A stretch of DNA of 64,000 bases from Heterocephalus glaber (GCF_000247695.1 NW_004624747.1:6533461-6597460), one strand, 5' to 3'; positions 34,420 through 47,386 are shown, counted from the stretch's first letter. Numbers and translations are program-made. Notes: generated by a model from the sequence alone, not told the origin.

Positions 34420-36005
34420 CTGCTTATTTTTCACATGAGAAAACTGAGGTTCAGGAGGCAAAGCCCTTAATCAAAGCCACACATATTTGGCAGTAGAGGC
34501 AGATCTGGAACCCACGCCTCTGGCTGGCAAGACCCCCATGGACTGTAGCAACACGTCACTCTTTGGGGGCGGGGTGGGCTCTTCTGGAAGTCCCTTGACC
34601 TCCTTCAGCCTCAATGGCCTTGTGCTGCTGGCCTTTGTTTCAAGTCACCATGACTTTCTTATTCCTCAATCTTTGTGGGCTTGAATGGGGGTCTACTAGT
34701 TATCTGGACTCCTAGCAGCAGCTGTTTAGGTGATACCCAAAGTAGATGCTAAGAATTTTTTGAGAGCATTTTATACTTTCCAAAAGCTGTCCATGCCAAA
34801 TCTCTCCTGGAAAGGAGGTGTGGAAGGCTGGTGGTTTGAAGTGCAGACTTTGGCCTCATTCATAACCACATTGGAGGTTTGGCTCTGCAGCTTGTGGGCT
34901 GCGTACCTTTGGGGGAAGCAGCCAGCTGCTGGCCTGTTTCTTCATCTGTAAAATGGGAATGATGGTAGCTACACAGTGGGTTTGCTAGGAGGCCACTGTG
35001 GTTCCAGGCACCCAGCAAGTCTTCTACACCCCAGCATGGACTGTGTTGATTTCCCTGGGAAGGAAGGATTCTTGTCACCATTTCACAGATGAGGAAACTT
35101 TGGCACACTCCAGGGCTAAGTGTGAAATGAGAAAGAGAGGGGACATCTCTGTACCCCACGACCTCCAGTTTCAGGAGAGCTGCAGAAAGATCAGGTGGGG
35201 TTGGGCTGGCAGTGTGCTTGCCATCCTTGTGGTCCCCCACAAGGCCTGAGCTGGGGCAGCTGCTGACCCAGCCTCACCGCCCCCAGGAGCTGATTCACTC
35301 CCGGGCCCCATCTGAGAAGGATGGGACATAGCTCAGCTCAGAGGGGCTTGAATCACCAGCCGCCCCCTGCGGAGCGCCCCCCAGGATGTGGGGGTGGGGG
35401 CCAGCCCCCTGCCTGCCTGTCTGTCTCTTTCCTGGGCCCCCAGGGCACTCAAGAGAGGGCTACATGGCAGTGGCTACTGACGGGGTGGCAGGGAGTTGCC
35501 CTCTCTGCCAGGCATCCTGTGTGGGCAGCCAGCAGCCGTTACTCAGCAGGTAAGCAGCTCTCTGGGCATCGGGAATTCCCCAAGACCAATGACCCAGATA
35601 CAGAGAAACCCCCACTGCCCAGGCCATCCCCCTCCTCCCTCCCTCCTCCCGGCTCTGATCTCAGTTCTCTGAAAACCAGACTAACCTTAACCCCTGGCCT
35701 GGATGTTTCCACCTGGGAAAGGAGCACAGAGTTCTCAGATGGGCCTGAGGGTGGTGAGGGGTTAGTAGCCAGAGAGTGTTTCCCAAGATCAAGACTGGGG
35801 ACAGGTAGCCAAAGGAGACAGGAGAACTCGGAAATTCCTGGCAAGCCCTGGCAGTTTGGTGTCCTGCCAAAAAAGGCAAAAATACCTCATTATCTGATAT
35901 TTGAGAAATGAAAGTGTGACCACCTGTGGCCCCTGCCTCCACCCTACAGCTCGTGGAGCCATCTGGATACCTGGAGTTGGCAAATCAGCTTTGAGCAGAG
36001 TGGGG
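34420..36005. other. Intergenic, MIR-like patches and one CTCF-like motif
   Basis: No gene seen. MIR-like text occurs near 34925-35105 ('cttcatctgtaaaatgggaa', 'ttcacagatgaggaaac'). Confidence 0.5.
35360..35373 (-). promoter_or_regulatory. CTCF-like motif (minus)
   Basis: The minus strand reads TCCGCAGGGGGCGG, keeping the AGGGGGC core with two mismatches on its left flank. Confidence 0.4.
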
Positions 36006-36009
36006 CTGG

Positions 36010-36250
36010 GCTGCTGGTGGTGGGTAAGAGCATAGCCTTATACCCAGGCAGACGTGGGTTCAAATTCTGCTCACACTGCAAACCAGTTCTCTGTTCTCTG
36101 ACCCTGGGCAACTGACTTCTCTCTGAACCTGTATTTGATCTGATAACGAGGATGCCACCGCACCATATGAGGTTGCCCTGGGGACATTACCTGGGAAATG
36201 CAGATCAAGTGCTGGCCATTTAGACTCAAACACCATCCCAAGTCAGGCCA
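36010..36250 (+). repeat. MIR SINE
   Basis: 'gtgggtaagagcatagcctt', 'agacgtgggttcaaattctg' and 'accctgggcaactgacttct' are a good match to the MIR tRNA-like head and core. Confidence 0.8.
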
Positions 36251-36254
36251 GCAG

Positions 36255-38740
36255 TGGCCTCCGGGTCCTCCCAGCACATAGAGCTTGGTGCGGGTCCTGG
36301 AGCCCCAGGGAGCCTCTCAGCCTCAGCAGAGATGTACAGAGCACCTCCCTGCCCCCATGGCCCTGCAGAGCCCAGCCACACCGGCCTGTAATCTGCCCCT
36401 TCCTACCCTCACCCCACCAAATCGCTGCCTGTGACCAGCAACACTCCCTAGGGCCACAGGAGCCAGAAGCCACTCTGGCCTCCTGCCAGCTGCCCCCAGC
36501 ATCACCCTGACATTTCCCGGCTGGTTCTGCGTCAGGAATCAACCCTCTGGAGGTGAATCAGAGTGGCTGCATTTTTTTCTTCATTTCTGATAGAAATTGC
36601 AAGGGAAGCAGCAACCCACAGAGCCCTGCTCATCTGCAGGGCAGACAGCTGACCATGGCACTGCGTAGGGCCCGGTCTCACCCAACTGGGCTCTGGCCTG
36701 GGCATCTCCACCTGTAGGATGAGTCGCTGTATTCTTGGATCACAGCGCCTCAAGGTGGTGGCATTTGGACTCTGCGAGCACTTTTACATCCTCCAGCCTC
36801 CAAATCGCTAGCCTGAGATCATCACAGGCAGAAGTGGAGACCAGTTGTTGTCACACTGGAGATCTCTACCTTCCAATGGATCTTGAGTTCAGCTTAGAGA
36901 GTTTGAACCAGCACTTTCAAAAAGGAAATGGAATGGCAAAATCATTGGCCTCATGCAGAGAGCAGGCAGGCATTGTTCTGTGAAGCGCCCCCGCCTCCCC
37001 ACCCCCTCCCCGCTGTCTCTTGGTGTCACGGTGTTTGTCTTCCGGTAGCAAGGTGCAGCATGTTTCTTGCTGTGAATCACAGTCAAATCTGAGAGCCGCT
37101 GGTATCAGTGATGCAAACCAGGCCTAGGAAGCCTGAGTGACTTGCCCAAGGTCACTCAGCAGTTGGTAGTATAGTGTTCCTGTCACCTCAGCTGCTGCCT
37201 GTTCTAACTTAGGAATGGGCCAGAGGTGCCACAGGATAAGATGGGAGGGTGTGGACCAGGTACCCACAGTGCAGGCAGAGACCTGTGCCATAACAAAGGC
37301 CCTCCCGAGCATAGCCTCTCACCATCCCCTCCCTTCCCAGCCTCAGACCCCTGGGCTCCCTGCCTTGCCCTACCCCACCTGGGTGGGGCCTGAGACAGCC
37401 ACAGACCTTTCTTCACTCCGAAACTGGAGCCCTTCATCCTCACTGCAGGGTAGGTGAGGGAGGAGGAAGTGGCCACAGCCCACCCTCGGAGGGCAGCCCC
37501 AGGCCCAGAGGCCCAGCCCAGGTCCAGAAGCACCCTTGGGAGTCCCATGGGCCTGGTGGCAGGCCTCCGTCTGTCTGTCCATCTGACTGGGTCTGAGTAG
37601 ACATCACTTTTTATTTTCTTGCATAGTGAGTACTTAGGTGTATCTTTGCACATCTCTGCCCAGCCCTGTGTATGTGCACGTGTGGGTGTGTTTGTTTGCA
37701 CTGCCTGTGTGTGACTGGGAGAGAGCCAGGCTGTACACACCCCGGATGATATTGTCAGTCCTCTGCATGCTTGTTTGAGAGAGAGAGACACAGAGAGAGA
37801 GGAGGGAGGGAGAGGAAAAGAGACTCATGCCTGAGTGAGTCTGTGCAGAACAGCAGGTCTCTAGGTACAAGGACTAGATGGTTGGGAAGGCAGGACCGTG
37901 TGCACACATGTGCATGTCTGTGTGTCCCTGTATGTGGTTCAGTGTGCATCCCAGAAATCCCTGCTCGTCACTGTCCAGGCCCCGCCCCTGGGAACCATGT
38001 GGCAAGCTCACGTCACAGGGCCACCAACAACTCGTTTCCTCCCCCACCTGACCTGGCCCCCCCACCTCGCCCTGGCCACCCTGACTCTTGGCTCAGGGAC
38101 AACGCTGATGTCAGAGCTGAGCTGACAGCTTCTTTCTCCCACTGGTTTTTCCAAAAGAGAGGCCACAACGCAGCTCCTATTAAATAATCTCACTGGGAGT
38201 GGGGGATGTGTCACTCAATGATTTCCTGAACAGGAGGCAATAAACAGAACAGGAAGCAGCCATGGACACACTTGGCCTGGAGCTGGCCATAGAGGGGGGC
38301 TTTGTCCCCTCTCTTTCTCCTCCCCCAGAGAAGCTCACTGAGGCCACCTTGACTAGACCAAGAGATGATGCCAGGGAGGTAGCTGGGACCCCTCCCCAAA
38401 CTGTCCCTCAGTGCCCAGGAACCCTGAAGAAATGTTCTGAGGATGCTCTGAAGAAGATGACAATGGTAATAAGATAGAAAGAGTAAAGTGGTTTCATCCC
38501 AATGAGCAAGGAGGGTGGAGGGGATGAGACCTGGTAGTCCTCTTCCCTGAGAAGAGTGGGGAAAATGAGCTCCCTGAAGTCAGGGCAGGGACAGGAGCAG
38601 CCCACTCCTGGCACCTGTCTCCCACCACTGCTGCACACTTGGACCAATGCAGATCTTGAGGAGCCTTCCAGCCCAGCTTCTCATCCTTTCTGGGGCACAA
38701 GGCTGGCATGTCACAAGCCCCAAAGACCTCAAGAGCTACT
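36255..38740. other. Intergenic, no gene seen
   Basis: Only low-complexity stretches stand out: a GA-rich tract near 37770-37825 and interrupted TG runs near 37670-37930. No conserved exon is recognised. Confidence 0.5.
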
Positions 38741-38746
38741 CTCCAC

Positions 38747-38828
38747 AGACCTGGCATTTAGCTCAGTGGTTCTACTGCCTGCCTCGTAAGCACAAGGTCC
38801 CTAGTTCGATCCCTGGTACAAAAAAAAG
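38747..38828 (+). repeat. ID-like SINE
   Basis: 'tggcatttagctcagtggtt' to 'gttcgatccctggtac' and a poly-A tail. It is flanked by slightly diverged duplicates, gagctactctcc before and gagccactctcc after. Confidence 0.85.
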
Positions 38829-38829
38829 G

Positions 38830-40065
38830 AGCCACTCTCCTGCTTCCCCAAAAGCCAATTATTGTAGAGTATTTACCAGACCCTGGATGTTCTCAAGCCC
38901 TATTCCCCCATGCTTTGTGGAGGGCACTTGAATCCTCCTTTGACAGACATGAAAACTGAGGCCCAGTGAGTGGAATGATTTGTCCAGGATCACAGTGTCT
39001 AAAGGCCCCTGCCCCACACAGCCCCATCCTCTCTGACACACATCTGGGGAGATCCAGGTGTGGTCTGGGGACCAGGGGATGCTCACAGCACCAGAGGCCG
39101 TGTGGGGGTCACTGGGACAGGTCACCCCCAGGGAGTCCCTTCTTTTGCCTGGCCAGGCGGCTCATGTGCTTATCAGCTGCAGTGCTCCATGACACAATCC
39201 TGCTCTGATCTTCTGCCCAGCCAGGCCTCCACTTCCACCCCACCCCTGGACCCCATTTCCGTTTCCTCCCTTCTGGGTGGGACCCACCCCTGACCCTGGC
39301 GTCACAGTGGGCTGTCCAGGCAGCATCTGCCAGCCCCTTAGCTACTGAGGCCTCCCTGCCCCCACTCTGGCCAGCAGGCTGACAGCAGAGGACAGCATAG
39401 AGGGAGGATGGTGCAGAGAGAGAATGGTGAACTGTGGCTCTCAGCCTCCGTGCTCTCGAAAAGCCCACCTGCCTTCCCAAGCAACTCAGCTGGGAGGGAG
39501 CTCAGGACGCGTCATGGCCTCTGCTGACCTTAGTATCCCTCCCTGCTTGTGAAGGGAAATGACTGAAGGTAATGAGGCTGCATGGTGGAGGCAAAGGGGG
39601 CACCCAGACACTAGGTCCAATCCCAGCTCTGCCACTATCAAGACTGTGCCACCTCACAGAGGTGGCCTCACCACCTAGACCTCAGTTTTAACATCTGGAA
39701 ATGGGGGGGGCCAGTGCTTTCAACCTGTGAGGTTGGCATGCCCCCTCTGCAAAGCCTGGAAGGCCCTGAAGTTGTGCCTTTATCATTGATATTATTATCT
39801 TCACTGGTACAACTTCAAAAGGGTTACTTTTCCAAGACCACAAAGTATATCAGTGGGCATCCTCAGTAGCATGGGGGCAGCTTGCCTCTCTTGGACTTCC
39901 AGACAGTTAGACAACGCCGGAGTTGCAGTCCTGAATTGCTGGTGAAAATTCCAGAAAGAAGCTTTTTGGGGTCTCAGTTATCCTGCACAGATCAGCCTTG
40001 CAGCATCTAGAAAAGGTTCTAGGAGGCATAGGCTGGGATGAGAGTAGAGAAGGCCTCCCAGGTTC
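38830..40065. other. Intergenic, no gene seen
   Basis: A MIR-like patch lies near 38940-39000 and another near 39610-39690. Otherwise unique sequence. Confidence 0.5.
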
Positions 40066-40069
40066 CCCG

Positions 40070-40425
40070 GAAAGCAGGGCACGGGGCTCCCTGCTCTGAG
40101 TGCTCTAAGCGGCTCCAACCCAGGAGCAGCAGCGCCCCCCACCGCCCAATGGGTGGCAGACACTGCGGCCACAGCCAAGAGCGCTCGGCCTGCTCAGCGG
40201 GTGCCTTCCCTAGGACGGGAGGAGCGAAAAGGCCCGGCTTGGGGGATTTGAGGAAGTGAGAGGGGCTGCCTGAGGCTGGGAGTGGGGGCGGCGTGCCCCG
40301 GCCGAGGTAGAGGCGGAGGCATCGCTATGCCCTGCCCGGCACTTGGCGGGGGAGGAGGGCGAGAACACTGAGGACTGGCCACGAGGGGGCGCTAGGACCG
40401 TGAGCGGTGGCGGTGTGGGGTTGCA
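40070..40425. promoter_or_regulatory. CpG-rich intergenic patch between LIF and OSM
   Basis: About 350 bases of locally elevated CpG content ('gcggcgtgccccggccgagg', 'ccgtgagcggtggcggtgtg') with no attached exon. It ends in the CTCF-type motif at 40379-40394. It could be an enhancer, an insulator or an unannotated promoter. Confidence 0.6.
40379..40394 (+). promoter_or_regulatory. CTCF-type motif
   Basis: CCACGAGGGGGCGCTA matches the core CTCF consensus (CCASNAGRKGGCRS) at every constrained position. It lies between the two cytokine genes. Confidence 0.65.
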
Positions 40426-40494
40426 GCGTAGCTGTCAGAGAAGGAGAAGGAGGCAGCTCTCCTAGCCTAGCTGACCCTTCCCACCCAGTCCTCA

Positions 40495-40610
40495 ACACAA
40501 CTCCTCCTGATGGGAATTATGCGCTTCGTTTTATAGAGAGGGAAACAGAGACCCAGAGAGGTGATTTGAGCTGCTCAAGGTCAGACAACAAGAAGCAGGA
40601 ACTGAAGTGA
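40495..40610 (+). repeat. MIR SINE fragment
   Basis: 'ttatagagagggaaacagag' and 'gctcaaggtcagacaacaag' match the MIR core. Confidence 0.7.
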
Positions 40611-40619
40611 GCTCACGAG

Positions 40620-41740
40620 TATTCACTGCGGAGCCAGGACTGCTGGGCTCCTTGCTGACCTGCCACGGCCCTGCACTGCCCCAGCACTCAGGAAGCCCCA
40701 GCATTCAGAGCTAGAACAGGCCCGGGGAAAGTCTCCCTCCACCTGTCACCCCTTCCGGTCGAGACCTTCTGCTGGAAGACTGAGAATGAGCCCCTTCTCC
40801 AGGCGTGGGGGCTGAGCGCCCTGCAGGGCTCTGTGTGGACCGTCCTTATACGTTTTCTCACTTTCCTCCACGACCCTTCCCAGCTGGTCCTTCCACAGTT
40901 GGGCCCCCTTTAAGGAACCAACGAGGTACAGAGCAGCCAGGCCCTGCACTAGCCCAGCTCAAAAGCAGAGGGCCCATGACAACGGATTGCACTCTGGAGC
41001 TTCATGACCCACTGCAGCCTCTCCTGGAGGCACCAGGACCCTCTGGTCCCACAGCTCCATCTGAAGTAAAGCCCTCCACAGGCTGACAACTTTCCACTGC
41101 TCTGGAGAAAAGGGACTGGAGAGTCCCTTGAGAATCAAGACTCCCAGAGAGGTGAGTGTTCGGTAAACATGCAAAGCCAAGATTTGAACCGAGGCCTCCC
41201 TCCATCCTCCTTGTCCAGTGCTTTCTCCTCTGCCCTCTAACCCGTCATGATCTCTAACCCCTCACATGTCCATGTGACACTTTCACAACTGGTCCCTCCT
41301 GTTTTGCCTCAGCATCCTCTGAGAGGTTCAGGACATGTCTTATGATGCCATTACACAAATGGGGAAACTGAGGCCCAGAGAGCTGCATGGGCCCCCAGGT
41401 GTCCCCTGATGCATGAGGGAGTGAGTGATGTTTGCCCATGCTGAGGATAAATTTGGTGTCCACCCCACAGTCCTTCCTAGCCAGGGAAACCTACCGTGTT
41501 TTCTGCGTCTGCACTTGGCCCTTGAAATCAGGAAGGATATTCGCCAGCTCTTCAGGGGGACACCATCGTCTTCGGGGCCAGGCCCCCTCTGCTTCCCTCT
41601 CCAGCTGAACCTTCTCTGGTGTCAGCTCCTCACCCCGCCCCCCTTCCTGACTTCCCGTCCAGGGCTGGTGGCCCCAAAGCTCCCCCCACTTCTACCCCAC
41701 CCCCAAGATGAGGGCCAGGGACAACAGGGCAGAGAACCCT
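40620..41740. other. Intergenic, no gene seen
   Basis: A MIR fragment is likely near 41335-41420 ('caaatggggaaactgaggcc'). Nothing else is supported. Confidence 0.5.
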
Positions 41741-41743
41741 GGT

Positions 41744-41744
<1 letters not shown>

Positions 41745-41796
<52 letters not shown>
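41745..41796 (+). repeat. (CA)26 microsatellite
   Basis: Fifty-two bases of uninterrupted CA, the longest pure dinucleotide array in the window. Confidence 0.97.
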
Positions 41797-41798
<2 letters not shown>

Positions 41799-42759
41799 TC
41801 CCCAGACTGTGCCTGTCACAGGGAGGAGGCTGGGGTCATCTGAGTGGCCATAGGGAGAGTCCAGGCATGGGGAGGGGGTGTCCCTCTGCCCGATGCCCCT
41901 GCCTCGGCTGCGTGGCGAGGCCACTGTGGCCTGAGTCACGGCTGACTGGGCCGCGCCCAGCCCGCCTGGGTGACCCGGGCCAGCATAAGGCGATGACTGG
42001 GCCACCCTCCACATGACCGGCTGGGGTCGGCCCTAGGTGTTTTGACTCAGACCTGCCACAGACCGTGTGCACCACGGCCATCCTCCCCTTGTCCCTGTGT
42101 GCAGAAGTCACAGGACTGTAGCTGCCCTTTTGGACACAGTGGCCCTCAAGCCATCATTCCCTGCCCCAGCACCCACCTCAAACCTGGGGAGCCAACTGGC
42201 CCTTCTGATCTGCCCTCCAGCCCAGACTGCAGGGCCCCACCTGCCCAACCTCTCTGCCTTAGAGAACTTCGCCCCTCCCCGAAGCAGCCCAGCCCTTGGG
42301 GACGCCCCAAGGCTGACCGTGCCAGGGCCTCCCAGAGTCCAGGGCTCTGAGCATGGACTGTGACCCTTCCTCAGTGCTGGAAGAGGAGTTCTGGAGACAT
42401 CCGGGGTCCCGGGCCTAGTGTGGAGGGTGGGAGGTTATGGTGGGGACAGGGCCAAAGAGCAGAGCTGTAATGAAAGAAAAACAGTAAGGGGGAAAAAATG
42501 AGAATAAAGAACATTGCTCACATACCTACTTAGGGACAATGATAACATCAGCATCCTGGCTGTTATCTCCTGGGACATCTTTATTATAGCCAGGAGGTAG
42601 GCCAGTATAGCCTCATGGTACAAAGAGGGAAACTGAGACATGGACCCAGGCAGGTTACTGGGGAAGACTAAGGGTTTGGGGGTGGATCCATTTTACTTAA
42701 GTCTAAAGTACTTTCTCATTTCTTGCTTCTTCAGAAAAAAATAGCACATTAAGACTGGA

Positions 42760-42822
42760 ACAGGACTGGTAGAGCTCTTCCTAGCATGCTTCAGGCCCTG
42801 GGTTCAATCAGCAGCAACGTGG
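42760..42822 (+). repeat. Truncated ID SINE
   Basis: 'ggtagagctcttcctagcat' and 'ccctgggttcaatcagcagc' without the 5' head. Confidence 0.6.
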
Positions 42823-43011
42823 AAAGAAAACTTGGGATAGCAAAGGGTATAAGGACTAGAAGACCCGAGTGTGCATCCTACATCTGCCATTTCAAGCTGC
42901 AAGTTTGTTCTGTAGATAAAAAATAAATGCCAGGACACAGTCTCTGCCTTTTTCCTGAAGTCTCTGCTCTCTAGGCTCTCTGTCCTAGGGAAAATTGTGT
43001 GTGTGTGTGGG

Positions 43012-43195
43012 GGGGTGTTACCAGGGATTGAATCCAGGCCCTCTCTACCACTGAGCTACATCTCTACCCCTTTTTAAATTTTTATTTTGAGACAGGATCT
43101 GGCTAAGTTGTCCACACTGGCCTTGAACTTGCAATCCTCCTGCCTCAGCTTCCTGAGTGCTGGAATTACAGGCATGCACCACCATGCCTGGGCCC
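43012..43195 (-). repeat. B1-ID composite SINE, reverse orientation
   Basis: Reverse ID ('ggattgaatccaggccctct', 'ccactgagctacatctctac') is joined to reverse B1 ('ttgagacaggatctggctaa', 'ggcatgcaccaccatgcctg'). Confidence 0.82.
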
Positions 43196-43199
43196 TAGG

Positions 43200-46100
43200 A
43201 AACTTTTAATCTGTGTGTATGACATGTAATGTTGACTGAGAGTCTGTAACAATGACCCTAAAAAACTTAAAAAAGAAACACAAAAAAACAGCTCTGAATG
43301 GGTCCAGGCACAGAACCACTCCAGGATCCCTTTGTCTTCCTGAGTTTAATGCCAGCTCACTGCTCTGCATGTGTGACTGCCTTGTCCCTTCACACAGGGA
43401 ACACATTTATTTGCATAGTTCTTCCAGGGGAAAGTGCCTTGTGGGGACTCAGCTTACTTTGGGGCCAAAAGCAGGTGCTTTCAGAGCTCTGACCTTGTGC
43501 CTTTCACAGCAGATGGCTGTGGGGACCCAGTCACACAACCAGTTCATACTATAAAGGCTGGAGGTGATCAGAGGAGGGCTCCTTCTGCCCAGGGCTGATG
43601 TAGACCCCACAAGTGGCCCCTGCAAGCTTCCCACAGCACCAAGGAAACCCCTTGGTGGGACAGGGGAACAGGGGATTTGAACTACAGGGTGAGGGGTGGG
43701 GAAGGTGGAGGGTTCGGGTTTGCAGGAGGCCAGACTGTTGGGATGAGCTAGAGACCAGCTGAGCTTGCAGAAATGAGCTGGCAAAGCTGACCAGGCCCAA
43801 GAGCTGTGGACCCCAATGCTGTGATAAGGAATTTGGAATTGAAGCTATGTGCAGAAGGGCTGGAGGGAGACCTGGTAGTTTTGTGAGCAGAGGAGGTATG
43901 ATAAGAGTGAGATTTTAAACCAGGAGCCAGACCCTGGTTGGCTTGATGATAGGGAGAAAAGGAGGTATGAACTGTGGGCTACTGTGAGAGAAACCACTGC
44001 ACTAACGATCCATGTGGAGAGGAGAGGCCGAGGGGGGAACAAGAGTGCAGCCTGGAACCTTAGGATGGGGGTAGGGGGATGGGGGAAGAAAGCAAGTGTG
44101 GGACTTGGGCGAGGATGGTAAGTTTGGCTTCAAACTCCAAATCCTCCTGGGGGCAGGAAGAGGGGAGATGATCATCTTGGGGTTGGTGGTGTGGGGTTAC
44201 CTGCAGCTGTGGCTTATCAGGGTGCACTACAGAGATGACAAGTCCTCAGAGATGCGGCTCCCAAAACCCCTCCCCAGAGAATAGAGCACCCTTGTCTGCT
44301 TCTGGTGGATGGGTACTGCTGCAGGTCACAGGCAGCTCAAACGCCCCTCCTGGATAGCAGAGGTGAGGGCAAGCCGGGGGTCGGAGAAAGCCTGGGCTTC
44401 CTGTGAAGATGACCTCTGCTCTCTCCAAGGGCAACCTTGTTGCACACCACAGGGATGGCTCCCGGTCCACCCCTCTCACCCATAGCTTCCCAGAAGCTCA
44501 GACCAAGGAAACCCCTTCTCCCTTGCTGGGATGGGATAGCTGTGAGTGGATCGAGCCCCTTGCTGCTGGAAAGACCTGGAGCTGGGGACAGCCAGGGCAT
44601 TGGGCTGACACCTGTAGGATGGGCTCCCTGGTGCACACAGTGCCCCAGTTTTCCCTGTTGTCTCACTTGCCTCTCTCTTCTCCTTTGCCCTGCATGGCTC
44701 CTCACTGAGCTCCTACTATGTGCCAGGCACTGCTGGGTGCCAGGGCCAAATGGAGCAAGCAGAAGGTGGCTCTATCCTTGACAGCTGCAGGCCAGTATAG
44801 GAGACAGTTGGTAATGGGTTACACAGGGTGGGTGTAACCGAGTTGCTGGACTCAGACTACTGGCGGGAGGAAAAGTTACTCAGGATGCACCCTTGAGCTA
44901 ACAGCTAGCAAGGAGGGGAGTTGGCATGACCAGAACAAAAGAAGACAAGGAACTGCATGTTTGACAGAGGGAACAGCATAGGTGGAGACTGTGGTAGGGG
45001 AAGGGGGAAAGGGGTGCCCAGTGGAGGGCAGTAGAGGGCCTTTATTAGTACTTAGTAAATAGCCTGTAATATATTGGGCAGCTTCCCACAATAACTGCTA
45101 GTTGGAAATTCCGGGGGCCAGAGTTCTACCCCAATCTTGCACTAATGCTCTGTAACCTTGGGCAAAATGTTGCCCCTCTCTGGGCCTTTTTGATAAATCA
45201 CAATGCCCTTACTCAGTATACTCTGATCCTAGAATGCTGGGAGCCTTTGCCCCAGCTGTTCCGATCAACCTTCCTGCGTGTCATCCAGACCACAGGGCGA
45301 ACGTCATCTCTCCAGACACAGCCCTGACCACCCACATCGCTTGATTCTCATTCTCTGTATTACATCACTCGACTTTATTTTTGTCAAACTCATATGCAAT
45401 CTCAGATGCTCCTGTTGGTTCTTTTGCTTGTCTATTGTCTGTCTGCCCCTTGCCCCGGAGCTCAGTGACTTTAGAGACTCTTGCAATTTTCAGCCAAGTT
45501 GCAGAGGCGGGTTCAGTGGGGGAGACCAGCAAGAGGTCCCACCCTGGAGTCCAACAGGCCTGAAATCAAACTGTCCCTACCCCAGTTACTTTGTTCTGAG
45601 GACCTGGGCAGGCTGATCAGACTCTCTGAGCCTTGGTCTTTTCATCTGCAAAGTGGATCGGACCTCATGCAGCATCCTCCACCCTGATGCAAGACTTGAC
45701 TCCCAATTCCAGGAAGTGGGGGTGGCCAGGAACTAATTCAGGTCAAGGTCAAGCCATTGCACATTTTAGGGAAGCAGTCTACCACTGAGTCATATCCCCA
45801 GTCCCTCATCCATTCTGGGTTGTTTGTTTGTTTTTAACAGTGAAAAGAATGCACAGAATTTATTTTATGCCTAAAGCATGGACATATTAAACTCTGACTT
45901 CATCTGTGTCTGTTGTCCTTCCCCTGTAGCTGCAGCCTCCATGTGTCATTGGTCTCTCCGAGGAGGGGCTCCAGCATCAGATGGAAACTCTAACCCCTTG
46001 GAGTCTTTCCGGGAGCAGTTTTAAGCACACACCAAGTCACGGGCTCTGTCTGAGCCAAGACTACTCTGAGTCTGTCCATTTCAGAGATGAAGAAACAGGC

Positions 46101-46535
46101 GCTGAGCCCCATCCATTCGCCCAGGGTTACCCAGACGGTTGGGAGAGGGGTGAGGTGAGACTCTGAGCCCACCCAGGTCTGTCTGACTCATGCTGTGCTT
46201 CTGCCCACCCTGCACGATGGCCCTGTGCACACAGCAATTCCTTCGTGAGTACCTGTGTCACGGGCTGGGCCAGGGGAGGTGTTGGCAGGGCATGGCTGTA
46301 AACTCACACGTCGATTTGTCCACAAATACTTAGAGTACCCACTGTGTTCCAGGCACAGGAAGTGTCTATGTCCTTCTGGGAGATCCAGGATCATGTACAG
46401 AGGTGATGAGATGTTGGCACACATGTGTGCTTGTGTTTGCACAGATACATGCAGATGTATCTACATATGCACACACACATACAAAGTATTTATTCGCCTA
46501 TCAACACCCAGGCTTCAGGAGGTGAAAAAAGACAC
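43200..46535. other. Intergenic region downstream of OSM, no gene seen
   Basis: Mostly unique sequence. A reverse ID remnant lies near 45770-45806, and short TG/CA-rich stretches near 46420-46485. Confidence 0.5.
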
Positions 46536-46540
46536 AATAG

Positions 46541-46622
46541 GGGCCAGGGATTTAGCTCAGTGGTTTCGCCGCCTGCTGCGCAAGTGCAAGGACCTGAGTT
46601 TGATCCTCGGTACCAAAAAAAA
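46541..46622 (+). repeat. ID-like SINE with target duplication
   Basis: 'gggccagggatttagctcag' to 'gtttgatcctcggtacc' and a poly-A tail. The flanking aaaaaagacacaata (left) and aaaaaagacacagta (right) are near-identical. Confidence 0.88.
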
Positions 46623-46805
46623 AAAAAGACACAGTACACATTGGCACACATTGCACTCAGCACACACGCACCCCAGCCACACACCCCTGGTATACAAGCA
46701 ACTCACCAACTCAAGCTTTCCTCTATCCTCTCTTGCCCTCCTACCCCACACCTCTCATCCCCAACATCTTAAGAGAGACCCATCCAGCCATAAGAAAAAT
46801 ATAAA

Positions 46806-46985
46806 AAGCCAGGAGTGTTGGTACATGCCTGTAATCCCAGATGCTTGGGAGGCTGAGGCAGGAAGATTACATGTTCCAGGCCAGCCTGAGCAATTTAGCA
46901 AGAATCAGTCTCAAAATAAAAAGGTCTGGCCATGTAGCTCAGTGATAAAGGGCCCCTTGGTCCAATCCCCAGTACTGGAAAAAAT
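46806..46985 (+). repeat. B1-ID composite SINE
   Basis: B1 left half ('atgcctgtaatcccagatgc', 'gccagcctgagcaatttagc') plus a short ID right half ('ctggccatgtagctcagtga', 'ccaatccccagtactgg') and an A-rich tail. Confidence 0.82.
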
Positions 46986-47197
46986 AAATGAATAAACAGA
47001 TATGAACTGTCTCCATGGCCAGAGCCCCCAGCTGGCTGGGTCATGTGACTTCCTTTTCTGGACAGAGTATGGGCATCCAGCCCACCTCCAGGCGTAAACT
47101 CTTTTGGTCTTACCACCTAGAGACTGCCTTCCCAGCACCCCAAATCCTCTCCCATGAGGCAACAGAGAGACAGGAGCTTTAAAAACCAAGCAAGTTT

Positions 47198-47298
47198 TAA
47201 ATATGTTAGCAAAATATTATTAACATTAAATATAGATCATAAATAAGCCTTATAAATATGAACCTGATTACAAACTGATAAAAAAAAAATCAATAAAT
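47198..47298 (-). promoter_or_regulatory. OSM: AU-rich element cluster in OSM 3'UTR
   Basis: Five ATTTA pentamers within 100 bases sit at the distal end of the UTR, in a setting otherwise GC-rich. This type of element is known to destabilise cytokine mRNAs. Confidence 0.7.
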
Positions 47299-47386
47299 TA
47301 GTCACGCCATCCAAAGAATTGACCCAGGGGCTTCTGGGACCCTCTTCCAAGGCTGTGGTTTCAACCTGAGAAAATTCCATGATTCG

